Positions 24,303-32,096 of a stretch of 64,000 nucleotides of DNA are shown piece after piece (the first letter of the stretch is position 1; every line of letters starts with the position of its first letter). This stretch comes from Kitasatospora viridis (GTDB lineage Bacteria > Actinomycetota > Actinomycetes > Streptomycetales > Streptomycetaceae). The position numbers and the translations under genes were made by a program. The stretch lies in the NCBI RefSeq assembly GCF_007829815.1, contig NZ_VIWT01000005.1:124001-188000 (forward strand). The letters are read 5' to 3'. The notes under the pieces are model-generated. The model worked only from the letters and a program-made list of their open reading frames with translations, searched no databases and was not told the DNA's origin.

Positions 24303-24520
24303 CTGGCAGGTCCTTGTCCGGGTCGTGTCGGGGGCACGCCGATGTGCCCCCTGCGCCCCGAGCCTGCCCCAGCGGCCGGGGCCGGGGCAAGGGGGCCGGG
24401 GGGCCGGACCGGGACACGCCGCCGCAAGGGTGACAATCCGGCACGAACCCTCCCCGGCGAGGTACCACTGGCCCGAACCAGCCGTCACCCACCGGGTGAC
24501 GCCAGTGACCGGAGGTAGTG

Positions 24521-24961
24521 ATGGCCGTCCGTCCGTCCGCCCGCGCCGCCGTGGTCGGCGCCCTCTTCTGCATCGGGTTGACACCGGTCGTACCGGCCGT
24601 CGCCGCCCCCGCTTACCCATCCAGTGACCAGGTGACCGTCTCGCCCGATGCCGTGCTCGGCTCCGACGGCTCGGTGACCCTCTCGGGCACCTACCGCTGC
24701 ACCGACCCCGGCGCGGTCTTCGTCAGCGCCGGCCTGCGCTCCGGCGACACCCAGCAGAGCATCGGCAGCAGCCGCGCGGTCTGCGACGGCGCGGAGCACA
24801 CCTGGAGCAGCAAGGACACCCCGCGCTACCTGGCCCTCAACTCCGGCGGCCCGGCCGAGGCGGAGGTCAGCCTGCTGCGCCTGGACACCTCCGGCGGCCT
24901 CCCGATGCCGCAGCCGCTGGTCGTCCAGCACCAGGCCGTCACGCTGAACCCGGCCGGTTAG
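24521..24961 (+). CDS. small secreted protein, DUF6299-like
   Basis: 146 aa. Signal peptide of about 28 residues (ARAAVVGALFCIGLTP, then AVAAP cleavage). The mature part looks like a single beta-sandwich domain with two Cys (YRCTDPG and AVCDGAEH) that could pair: VTVSPDAVLGSDGSVTLSGTYRC, VSLLRLDTSGGLP. Related small secreted proteins are common in Streptomyces (I recall DUF6299). Function unknown. ATG 24521 chosen for GGAGG 5 nt upstream. A hairpin follows at 25031-25074. Confidence 0.72.
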   Translation: MAVRPSARAAVVGALFCIGLTPVVPAVAAPAYPSSDQVTVSPDAVLGSDGSVTLSGTYRCTDPGAVFVSAGLRSGDTQQSIGSSRAVCDGAEHTWSSKDTPRYLALNSGGPAEAEVSLLRLDTSGGLPMPQPLVVQHQAVTLNPAG

Positions 24962-25326
24962 TCGACGCTCCGTCAGCTCCCGGGATTTCCCGGCATCTTC
25001 CCGGGGAACACCTGATTGTGACCCGGCTAAGCCCCCGGAATGAAGGACGCGACCGTGTGCGGATCTCCGGGGGCGCGGCCATTCGGCAAAAGCTCAAATC
25101 CTCCTCAAATCTTGGTCCGGACTTTGTCAGCTGTAAGTGGCTAACCGGCTCTACGGCTCTGACCTGCGGCTATCTCAACAGCTGGGCGGCGCTGGCGCCT
25201 TGGGATTTTGCGTGCTAGCGAACCGGTCGAACATAACTATTCGGAACTCGGGTCTTTGCAGATGCCTAATCGACCGCTAGCGTTCACCGCACTCTCGTCC
25301 GCCATCTTTGAAGAGGGTCCCCTTTC
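24962..25326 (+). other. 365-nt intergenic leader of the APC permease, no gene seen
   Basis: Contains the terminator at 25031-25074, then about 240 nt with clearly lower GC than the coding DNA and no credible coding pattern. Inverted segments occur: GCTAGC (25214-25219) and GGTCGA (25225-25230) are matched by TCGACC (25270-25275) and GCTAGC (25276-25281), giving a possible bulged stem of 12 pairs. It could be a structured 5' leader or small RNA controlling the permease, but it does not match a riboswitch class I know. Confidence 0.4.
25031..25074 (+). terminator. hairpin after the secreted protein gene
   Basis: GCCCCCGGA (25031-25039) pairs with TCCGGGGGC (25066-25074), 9 bp with a 26-nt loop. 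Confidence 0.55.
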
Positions 25327-26970
25327 ATGGCAGTTGTTGACAAAATAGCGGCGTCCGGCACGGGCACCGGCGGCAAGCTCCGCCGCGACATCGGGCTGAT
25401 CGGCCTGCTCTGGGCCTCGGTCGGCTCGATCATCGGCTCCGGCTGGCTCTACGGCGCCAAGAACGCCGTCGTGGTGGCGGGCCCCGCGGCCGTCATCTCC
25501 TGGGGGATCGGCGCGGTGGCGATCGTGCTGCTCGCGCTGGTGCACGCCGAACTCGGCGGCATGTTCCCGGTGGCCGGCGGCACCGCCCGCTACCCGCACT
25601 ACACCTTCGGCGGCCTGGCCGGCATGAGCTTCGGCTGGTTCTCCTGGCTGCAGGCGGCCACCGTGGCCCCGATCGAGGTCGAGGCGATGATCGGCTACGC
25701 CGGTCACTGGCACTTCGCCGAGGGCTTCCTGCACGCCAACGGCACCCTCACCCCGTCCGGGCTCGCCGTGGCGGTGCTGCTGATGGCGGTCTTCGTCGCG
25801 GTCAACTTCCTCGGCGTGCGGGTGCTCGCCCACACCAACAGCGCTGCGACCTGGTGGAAGATCTTCATCCCGCTGGTGACGATCTTCGTGCTGGCGATCA
25901 CCAACTTCCACCCGTCGAACTTCCACTCGCACGGCTTCATGCCGTTCGGTGCCAAGGGCGTGCTCGGGGCGATCAGCACCAGCGGCATCATCTTCGCGCT
26001 GCTCGGCTTCGAGCAGGCGATCCAGCTCTCGGGCGAGAGCAAGAACCCGAAGCGGGACATCCCGCGCGCGGTGCTCGGCTCGGTCGCCATCGGCGCCGTG
26101 ATCTACACCCTGCTGCAGGTCGTCTACATCGGCGCCCTGCCCGGCTCCAGCTTCGCCAAGGGCTGGGCCAACCTGGCCTACGAGGGCATCAGCGGCCCGT
26201 TCGCCGGCCTGGCGTCCGTCCTGGGCCTCGGCTTCCTCGCCTGGGTGCTCTACTTCGACGCGCTGGTCTCGCCCGGCGGCACCGGCCTGATCTACACCAC
26301 CTCCACCTCCCGGATCTCCTACGGCCTGAGCCGCAACGGCTACGCCCCGCAGCTGTTCGAGCGCACCGACAAGCGCGGCGTGCCGTGGTTCGGCCTGATC
26401 ATCTCCTTCGTCACCGGTGTGGTCTGCTTCCTGCCCTTCCCGAGCTGGCAGCAGCTGGTCAGCTTCATCACCTCGGCCAGCGTGCTGATGTACGCCGGCG
26501 CCCCGCTGGCCTTCGGCGCGCTGCGCAAGCGCCTGCCGGAGATGGCGCGCCCCTACCGGCTGCCGTTCGGCGAGATCATCTCCCCGATCTCCTTCGTGGT
26601 CGCCAGCCTGATCATCTACTGGTCCGGCTGGGACACCCTGTGGCGCCTCGGCGTTGCGATCGTCTTCGGCTACCTGCTGCTGGGCGGCTACGCCTGGTAC
26701 GCGACCAGCAAGAACCTGCCGAACGCGCCGACCATGGCCTTCAAGGCGGCCCAGTGGCTGCCGGTCTACCTGCTGGGCCTGGGCGTCATCTCCTGGCTGG
26801 GCGGCTTCGGCCCCTCCGCCAAGAACGTCATCCCGCTCTGGTGGGACATGGCCCTGATCGCGGTCTTCTCGCTGGCGATCTACTACTGGGCGCGGGCCGT
26901 CGCACTGCCGGCCGAGGCGATCCAGCGCAACATCTCCGACGTCGAGGTGGTGGACGAGGGCGGCCACTGA
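25327..26970 (+). CDS. APC family permease (paralogue of the gene at 51364)
   Basis: 547 aa with about 12-13 membrane helices. The APC signature is seen at residues about 20-45 (GLLWASVGSIIGSGWLYG, the unwound helix 1 that binds substrate), with VHAELGGMFPVAGGTARYPHY and ISTSGIIFALLGFEQAIQLSGE further on. Cytoplasmic C-terminal tail IQRNISDVEVVDEGGH. Likely an amino-acid or amine importer; substrate not readable. Same length as, and closely similar to, the permease at 51364-53007. A 365-nt low-GC leader precedes it and a 16-bp hairpin follows. Confidence 0.9.
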   Translation: MAVVDKIAASGTGTGGKLRRDIGLIGLLWASVGSIIGSGWLYGAKNAVVVAGPAAVISWGIGAVAIVLLALVHAELGGMFPVAGGTARYPHYTFGGLAGMSFGWFSWLQAATVAPIEVEAMIGYAGHWHFAEGFLHANGTLTPSGLAVAVLLMAVFVAVNFLGVRVLAHTNSAATWWKIFIPLVTIFVLAITNFHPSNFHSHGFMPFGAKGVLGAISTSGIIFALLGFEQAIQLSGESKNPKRDIPRAVLGSVAIGAVIYTLLQVVYIGALPGSSFAKGWANLAYEGISGPFAGLASVLGLGFLAWVLYFDALVSPGGTGLIYTTSTSRISYGLSRNGYAPQLFERTDKRGVPWFGLIISFVTGVVCFLPFPSWQQLVSFITSASVLMYAGAPLAFGALRKRLPEMARPYRLPFGEIISPISFVVASLIIYWSGWDTLWRLGVAIVFGYLLLGGYAWYATSKNLPNAPTMAFKAAQWLPVYLLGLGVISWLGGFGPSAKNVIPLWWDMALIAVFSLAIYYWARAVALPAEAIQRNISDVEVVDEGGH

Positions 26971-27005
26971 CGGCCCCTCAACTCCACGGCCGCACCACGG
27001 CACAC

Positions 27006-27044
27006 GGCGGGCGCCGGATCCCCAGGACGGATCCGGCGCCCGCC
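27006..27044 (+). terminator. terminator after the first APC permease
   Basis: GGCGGGCGCCGGATCC (27006-27021) pairs perfectly with GGATCCGGCGCCCGCC (27029-27044), 16 bp with a 7-nt loop. Confidence 0.8.
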
Positions 27045-27079
27045 GCCCGTCGTCCGGACCGCGGCGTAGCATGCGCCGC

Positions 27080-27913
27080 ATGAGCAGCGAACGGATCCCC
27101 GAAGGCGTCGGCCGGACCGCGATCGGCGTGGCGAGGGTGCGGGCGCTGGAGAGCGCCCGGCCGGACCGCCTCTTCGACGACCCCTACGCCGCCGCCTTCG
27201 TGGCGGCAAGCGGCGCGGCCACCCGGGAGCGCACCGGCGAACCGTCGCCGGGCCTGCGCGACATGGTCCGCCACCTGACCATCCGCACCCGGTTCTTCGA
27301 CGACCACCTGCTCGACGCGGCCCGCTCCGGCTGCACCCAGGTGGTGCTGCCCGGGGCCGGCCTGGACACCCGGGCGTTCCGGCTCGACTGGCCGCCGGGC
27401 ACCCGGTTCTTCGAGCTCGACACGGCGCCGGTGCTGGCCTTCAAGGAGCGGGTGCTGGCCGACCTCGGCGCCGTACCGGCCGGTCCGCGGGCCACCCTCG
27501 CCGTGGACCTGCGCGAGGACTGGGCCGACGAACTGACCGGCGCCGGCTTCGACCCGGAACTGCCCGGCGCCTGGCTGCTGGAGGGCCTGCTGGTCTACCT
27601 GGAGTCGGCGGAGGTCGCCACCCTGCTCGACACCGTCACCGGCCTCGCCGCTCCCGGCAGCCGGCTGGCCCTCACCCACGGCCGGGGCAGGAGCGAGCAC
27701 CCCGACCGGATCCCGGCCGCCCCCGAGTCGGACCCCGGGCTCGCCGCGGTCTACGAGCTCTGGCGCGGCGGCCTGGCGGAGGACCCGGTCGCCTGGCTGG
27801 ACCGGCACGGCTGGCAAGCCGAACGCCACGACCGCGCGGAACTCGCCCGCGAGTACGGCCGTGGCGCCGACTACCTCACCCCGCAGCGCAGCTTCGTCAC
27901 CGCGCGGCGCTGA
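27080..27913 (+). CDS. class I SAM-dependent methyltransferase, PPM/LCMT-like
   Basis: 277 aa. The N-terminal GVGRTAIGVARVRALESARPDRLFDDPYA and then VVLPGAGLDTRAFRL (SAM-binding GxGxDTR motif of leucine carboxyl methyltransferase-like proteins), FELDTAPVLAFK, and LLEGLLVYLE identify the S. coelicolor/mycobacterial SAM-methyltransferase group. The natural substrate is unknown. ATG 27080 is preceded by TAGCAT (27067-27072) and 7 nt, fitting a leaderless transcript; an in-frame ATG at 27071 overlaps that hexamer. Confidence 0.87.
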   Translation: MSSERIPEGVGRTAIGVARVRALESARPDRLFDDPYAAAFVAASGAATRERTGEPSPGLRDMVRHLTIRTRFFDDHLLDAARSGCTQVVLPGAGLDTRAFRLDWPPGTRFFELDTAPVLAFKERVLADLGAVPAGPRATLAVDLREDWADELTGAGFDPELPGAWLLEGLLVYLESAEVATLLDTVTGLAAPGSRLALTHGRGRSEHPDRIPAAPESDPGLAAVYELWRGGLAEDPVAWLDRHGWQAERHDRAELAREYGRGADYLTPQRSFVTARR

Positions 27914-27937
27914 CCCCGCTGCTCGGGGGACCGCTGC

Positions 27938-28387
27938 TCAGGGACCGCCCGGGACCGGCCGGTCGGTCTCGACCAGGCGCTTGAACTGCGCCAGGTCGCT
28001 GCGCACCGTGCGCTCGATCGCGCCGGACTGGGCGAACCCGTGCGGACCGCCGAAGGCCTCCTGCACCGCCTCGGGCTCGTACTCGACCCGGACCTGCAGC
28101 TGGGTGGTGCCCGGGTCCAACTGGCGCAGCACCACGGTGCCGTGCAGGTGGGCGCCGTCCAGGGTGCGCCAGTCCATCACCTGGTTGCCGCCGTGGTCGC
28201 TGATCGCGGTCTCGAAGGCCCGTTCCTCGCCGGCCACCTCGATGTCCAGGTGGGCCCGGTGGTTGCCGTGCGCGTGCGCGTGCTTCAGGCCGTCGACGAA
28301 CTCCGGGTACTGGTGCACCCGGTGCAGTTGCTCCCAGGCCACCTGCACCGGGACGTCGAGGTCGATCTGCTCTTCCAGCGTGTGCAT
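27938..28387 (-). CDS. SRPBCC / polyketide-cyclase-like protein
   Basis: 149 aa. START/Bet v1-like helix-grip fold: EEQIDLDVPVQVAWEQLHRVHQYPEFV at the N-terminus, QVMDWRTLDGAHLHGTVVLRQL in the sheet and a long C-terminal helix (IERTVRSDLAQFKRLVE). His-rich insertion KHAHAHGNHRAH at about residue 36 is unusual and may bind metal. These proteins bind hydrophobic ligands or act as cyclases. Four nt downstream of the 53-aa acidic gene, so the two are one operon. Confidence 0.82.
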   Translation of the reverse strand: MHTLEEQIDLDVPVQVAWEQLHRVHQYPEFVDGLKHAHAHGNHRAHLDIEVAGEERAFETAISDHGGNQVMDWRTLDGAHLHGTVVLRQLDPGTTQLQVRVEYEPEAVQEAFGGPHGFAQSGAIERTVRSDLAQFKRLVETDRPVPGGP

Positions 28388-28391
28388 CCGA

Positions 28392-28553
28392 TCACTCCGC
28401 GTCCTCGTAGGGCTCACCCTCTGCGCGGGACTCCTCGCCCGCGTGCCTGACCTGCTCGGAAGTGACGCCCTCCAGCAGGGTGGTGTCCTCCTCTTCCGCC
28501 TCTTCGGCCGCGGCGGCGTCGTGCTCGGCGCGCCGCGGACTGACCGTGGGCAT
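28392..28553 (-). CDS. small acidic protein (53 aa)
   Basis: A gene of 54 codons from ATG 28553 to TGA 28392, with GAGGAGG upstream of the start. The peptide begins MPTVSPRRAEHDAAAAEEAE and ends EGEPYEDAE; about one third of residues are Asp or Glu, with a single aromatic (Tyr) near the end. Third codon positions are strongly G/C, so it is coding. It precedes the SRPBCC gene by 4 nt. Function unknown; an acidic partner of the SRPBCC protein is a guess. Confidence 0.72.
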   Translation of the reverse strand: MPTVSPRRAEHDAAAAEEAEEEDTTLLEGVTSEQVRHAGEESRAEGEPYEDAE

Positions 28554-28663
28554 CCTGACCTCCTCGGGCCGGCGGTGGGCGGCGCCTCGGCCGCCCCCGT
28601 CCTTCCAGCCTGCGCCCGGGGGCGCGGGGCGGGCAAACCCAGGGCCCGGTGGGGCAAGGACGG

Positions 28664-29362
28664 TCAGGCCAGCCCGAGTCCGGGGTCGACGGCGGGCTCG
28701 GCGGCGGGGGAGAGCGCGGCCAGGGTGTTCCAGAACATCAGCTCGTAGGACTGCAACAGGCGTCCGTAGCGGCGGCCTTCGGCGAGCTTCGCCTCGTCGA
28801 GTCCGGCCGCAGCGACCACGGCGACCGCCTCCTCCTCCAGCTCCGGGGCCGGGGTGGCGAAGAAGTCGAAGAACGCGCAGGCCTGGTCGGAGAAGCCGTA
28901 GTGGCGGCGCAGCGCCGTCGCGGTGATCGCGCAGTAGCGGCCCCAGGCGGCGAAGTTGGCGGTGAGCGCGAGCACGGTGGCGGTCGGCTCGCCGTTCAGC
29001 GCCAACCAGGCGAGCTGCCCGGGATAGGCCTGGCAGCCGGCCAGCGGTTCGCGCTCGGCCAGCGCCCGCTCGTCCAGCCCGCAGGCCGCGCCGAGCGCGG
29101 GCAGCTCGGCGAGCGCCAGCGACTCCCCGTCGGCCAGCCGCGCGAAGTACCCCCCGGCCGGGGTGTCGGCGCAGCGGGCGGCCAGCACCAGCAGGCTGCG
29201 CCGGTCGCTGCGGATGATCCGGTGCTGCTGGGCGGCCAGCTCGGCGAGCAGCGAGACCGGTGCCAGGCCCAGCTCCAGCCGGGGCACCAGGAGGTTCTCC
29301 GACTCGGCGGGGGCGAGCTCCTGACGGATGGTCAGCAGCGCCTCGCGGGGCGTCGGGGTCAT
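28664..29362 (-). CDS. TenA/PqqC-fold (heme-oxygenase-like) protein
   Basis: 232 aa, all-helical. Segments such as LAWLALNGEPTATVLALTANFAAWGRYCAITATALRRHYG and ACAFFDFFATPAPELEEEAVAVV match TenA/THI-4-type proteins, where a pocket binds a small heterocycle. The thiaminase Cys (a Cys near AFC or similar) is not clearly conserved, so thiamine salvage is unproven; PqqC-like or orphan function is possible. Start ATG 29362 behind GAGGAG. Not clustered with thiamine genes. Confidence 0.65.
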   Translation of the reverse strand: MTPTPREALLTIRQELAPAESENLLVPRLELGLAPVSLLAELAAQQHRIIRSDRRSLLVLAARCADTPAGGYFARLADGESLALAELPALGAACGLDERALAEREPLAGCQAYPGQLAWLALNGEPTATVLALTANFAAWGRYCAITATALRRHYGFSDQACAFFDFFATPAPELEEEAVAVVAAAGLDEAKLAEGRRYGRLLQSYELMFWNTLAALSPAAEPAVDPGLGLA

Positions 29363-29521
29363 CGGCGGCTCCTCGGTAGGCGCGGTGCCCGGCCAGCGTA
29401 GCGGTGCGGGCACGATCCGTCAGGGAGCCGGGGCCGGGGTGTCGTCGCCCGCGAGGGCGCGCACCAGGGCTCGCGGGCGTGGCGGCCGGGATCCGCGCCG
29501 GGCGCCCGGCAGACTGACGGA

Positions 29522-30388
29522 ATGCCGGAACTGCCGGAAGTCGAGGCGCTCAGCGCCTTCCTCACCGAGCACCTGGTCGGCCGGGAGATCGCCAAGGTCC
29601 TCCCAGTGGCGATCAACGTGCTGAAGACCTACGACCCGCCGCTCAGCGCGCTGGAGGGCCGCACCGTGAGTGCCGTCGGGCGGCGCGGCAAGTTCCTGGT
29701 GCTCACCGCGGGCGACCTGTACCTGGCGATCCACCTGGCCCGGGCCGGCTGGCTGCGCTGGCAGCAGCACCTCCCCGCGCTGCCGCCCAAGCCCGGCAAG
29801 GGACCGCTGGCCCTGCGGGTGCGGCTGGCCGGCGACCCCGCCGAGGGCTTCGACCTCACCGAGGCCGGCACCCAGAAGCGGCTGGCCGTGCACTGCGTCA
29901 CCGACCCGGAGCAGGTGCCGGGCATCGCCCGGCTGGGTCCCGACCCGCTCGACCCCGGCTTCAGCCAGGAGCTGCTGCACGAGCTGCTGGCCGGCGAGCG
30001 CAGGCAGCTCAAGGGCGTGCTGCGGGACCAGGGCGTGCTCGCCGGGATCGGCAACGCCTACTCCGACGAGATCCTGCACGCGGCGAAGATGTCCCCCTTC
30101 AAGCTCGCCGCCACCCTCACCGGCCAGGAGACCGCGACGCTGTACGCGGCGATCGGCGGGACCCTGCGGGAGGCCGTCGAGCGTTCCCGGGGGCTGGCCG
30201 CCGGGGAGCTGAAGGCCGAGAAGAAGACCGGCCTGCGGGTGCACGGCCGCACCGGGCAGCCCTGCCCGGTCTGCGGCGACACCATCCGCGAGGTCTCCTT
30301 CGCCGACTCCTCGCTGCAGTACTGCCCCACCTGCCAGACCGGCGGCAAGCCGCTGGCCGACCGCAGGCTCTCCCGCCTGCTGAAGTGA
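29522..30388 (+). CDS. Fpg/Nei family DNA glycosylase
   Basis: 288 aa. Begins MPELPEVEAL, so Pro2 and Glu3 (catalytic N-terminal Pro and Glu) are present; GRRGKFLVL carries the conserved Lys; GVLAGIGNAYSDEIL is the helix-two-turn-helix; and a C4 zinc finger (CPVCG...YCPTC) closes the protein. Excises oxidised bases and cuts the abasic site. Whether Fpg (8-oxoG) or Nei type cannot be settled. CAGACT ending 6 nt before the ATG could be a leaderless -10. Confidence 0.93.
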   Translation: MPELPEVEALSAFLTEHLVGREIAKVLPVAINVLKTYDPPLSALEGRTVSAVGRRGKFLVLTAGDLYLAIHLARAGWLRWQQHLPALPPKPGKGPLALRVRLAGDPAEGFDLTEAGTQKRLAVHCVTDPEQVPGIARLGPDPLDPGFSQELLHELLAGERRQLKGVLRDQGVLAGIGNAYSDEILHAAKMSPFKLAATLTGQETATLYAAIGGTLREAVERSRGLAAGELKAEKKTGLRVHGRTGQPCPVCGDTIREVSFADSSLQYCPTCQTGGKPLADRRLSRLLK

Positions 30389-30469
30389 TCCGCCGGAGGG
30401 TCTGGTACCGGCCGCCGCGGTGTGGCAGCCTCTCAGCGCCAGAGCATCCGCACCCTCCGGAGTCGCCCG

Positions 30470-32095
30470 ATGACCCTCGCCGCGCCCAGCCACACCAGCG
30501 GTCCCACCGACACCCCCCTGCTGACCGACACCATCGGCGCCAACCTGCTGCGCGCGGTGGCCGGGTTCGGCGAGCGCGAGGTGCTGGTCGACGTCCCCAG
30601 CGGCCGCCGCTGGACCTACCGGCAGTTCGCTGCCGAGACCGAGGTACTGGCCCTGGGCCTGCTCGCGCTCGGCGTGCGGACCGGGGACCGGGTGGGCATC
30701 TGGGCGCCCAACTGCCCGGAGTGGATGCTGCTGCAGTACGCCACCGCCCGGATCGGCGCCGTGCTGGTGAACATCAACCCCAGCTACCGCACCCACGAAC
30801 TGGAGTACGTGCTGCGCCAGTCGGGCATCCGCACGGTGGTCGCGATGCCCGTCTACAAGACCTCCGACTACGCCGGCATGCTCGCCGAGGCCGCGCCCAA
30901 CTGCCCCGGGCTGCGCGAGGTGCTGCTGATCGGCGAGGAGTCCTGGGAGCGGGTGCTGAGGCTCGGTCAGCTGCGCGACCCGGCCGAACTGGCGGCCGTC
31001 GAGGCCGGACTGACGGCGGACGACCCGATCAACATCCAGTACACCTCGGGCACCACCGGCTTCCCCAAGGGCGCCACGCTCTCGCACCGCAACATCCTCA
31101 ACAACGGCTACTTCGTCGCCGAGCTGTGCGGCTACACCGAGGCCGACCGGATCTGCGTGCCCGTGCCGTTCTACCACTGCTTCGGCATGGTGATGGGCAA
31201 CCTGGCGGCCACCTCGCACGGCGCCTGCGTGGTGATCCCCGCGCCGTCCTTCGACCCCGCCGCCACCCTGGCCGCCGTCGCCGCCGAACGCTGCACCTCG
31301 CTCTACGGCGTGCCCACCATGTTCATCGCCGAGCTCAACGACCCCGGCTTCGCCGAGCACGACCTGTCCAGCCTGCGCACCGGCATCATGGCCGGCTCGC
31401 CCTGCCCGGCCGAGGTGATGAAGCAGGTCATCGAGCGGATGCACATGAGCGAGGTGGCCATCTGCTACGGGATGACCGAGACCTCCCCGGTCTCCACCCA
31501 GACCCGCGGCGACGACACCTTCGAGCAGCGGATCAGCACCGTCGGCCGGGTCGGGCCGCACCTGGAGGTCAAGGTGGTGGACCCGGTCACCGGCGCCACC
31601 GTGCCGCGCGGCAGCGCCGGCGAACTCTGCACCAAGGGCTACTCGGTGATGCTCGGCTACTGGGAGGAGCCGGCGCGGACCGCCGAGGCGATCGACGCCG
31701 AGGGCTGGATGCACACCGGCGACCTGGCCGTGATGGACCAGGACGGCTTCCTCGCCATCACCGGCCGGATCAAGGACATGGTGATCCGCGGCGGCGAGAA
31801 CATCTACCCCCGGGAGATCGAGGAGTTCCTGCTCACCCATCCCGACGTGGTGGACGCCCAGGTGATCGGCGTGCCGGACGAGAAGTACGGCGAGGAGCTG
31901 ATGGCCTGGATCGTGCTGCGCCCCGCCGCCGAACCGCTCACCGCCGAGGCCCTGCGGGCCTTCTGCACCGGTCGGCTCGCGCACTACAAGATCCCGCGCC
32001 ACGTGCACCTGGTCGACGGGTTCCCGATGACCGTCACCGGCAAGGTCCGCAAGGTGGAGATGCGCGAGCAGGCGGTGCGGCTGCTCGCGCCCTGA
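30470..32095 (+). CDS. AMP-binding acyl-CoA synthetase (FadD-like)
   Basis: 541 aa. ANL superfamily: P-loop YTSGTTGFPKGATLSH at about residue 195, YGMTETSPVS (A5), GWMHTGDLAVMDQDGF (A7), ITGRIKDMVIRGGENIYPREIE (A8), and the C-terminal catalytic Lys in MTVTGKVRKVEM. Activates a carboxylic acid to acyl-AMP and then acyl-CoA; medium-chain fatty acids are likely for this subgroup. ATG 30470 chosen for a CGGAG box and the normal family N-terminus. It ends 1 nt from the convergent EF-G-like gene. Confidence 0.92.
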   Translation: MTLAAPSHTSGPTDTPLLTDTIGANLLRAVAGFGEREVLVDVPSGRRWTYRQFAAETEVLALGLLALGVRTGDRVGIWAPNCPEWMLLQYATARIGAVLVNINPSYRTHELEYVLRQSGIRTVVAMPVYKTSDYAGMLAEAAPNCPGLREVLLIGEESWERVLRLGQLRDPAELAAVEAGLTADDPINIQYTSGTTGFPKGATLSHRNILNNGYFVAELCGYTEADRICVPVPFYHCFGMVMGNLAATSHGACVVIPAPSFDPAATLAAVAAERCTSLYGVPTMFIAELNDPGFAEHDLSSLRTGIMAGSPCPAEVMKQVIERMHMSEVAICYGMTETSPVSTQTRGDDTFEQRISTVGRVGPHLEVKVVDPVTGATVPRGSAGELCTKGYSVMLGYWEEPARTAEAIDAEGWMHTGDLAVMDQDGFLAITGRIKDMVIRGGENIYPREIEEFLLTHPDVVDAQVIGVPDEKYGEELMAWIVLRPAAEPLTAEALRAFCTGRLAHYKIPRHVHLVDGFPMTVTGKVRKVEMREQAVRLLAP

Positions 32096-32096
32096 G

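Noticed and set aside
25018..25218. 66-codon frame in the permease leader
   Set aside because: Low GC at third positions for this genome; more likely non-coding.
28664..29362. PqqC that would pair with the PqqD-like protein
   Set aside because: The fold is shared by TenA and PqqC, but the two genes are 7 kb apart on different strands with no other pqq gene.
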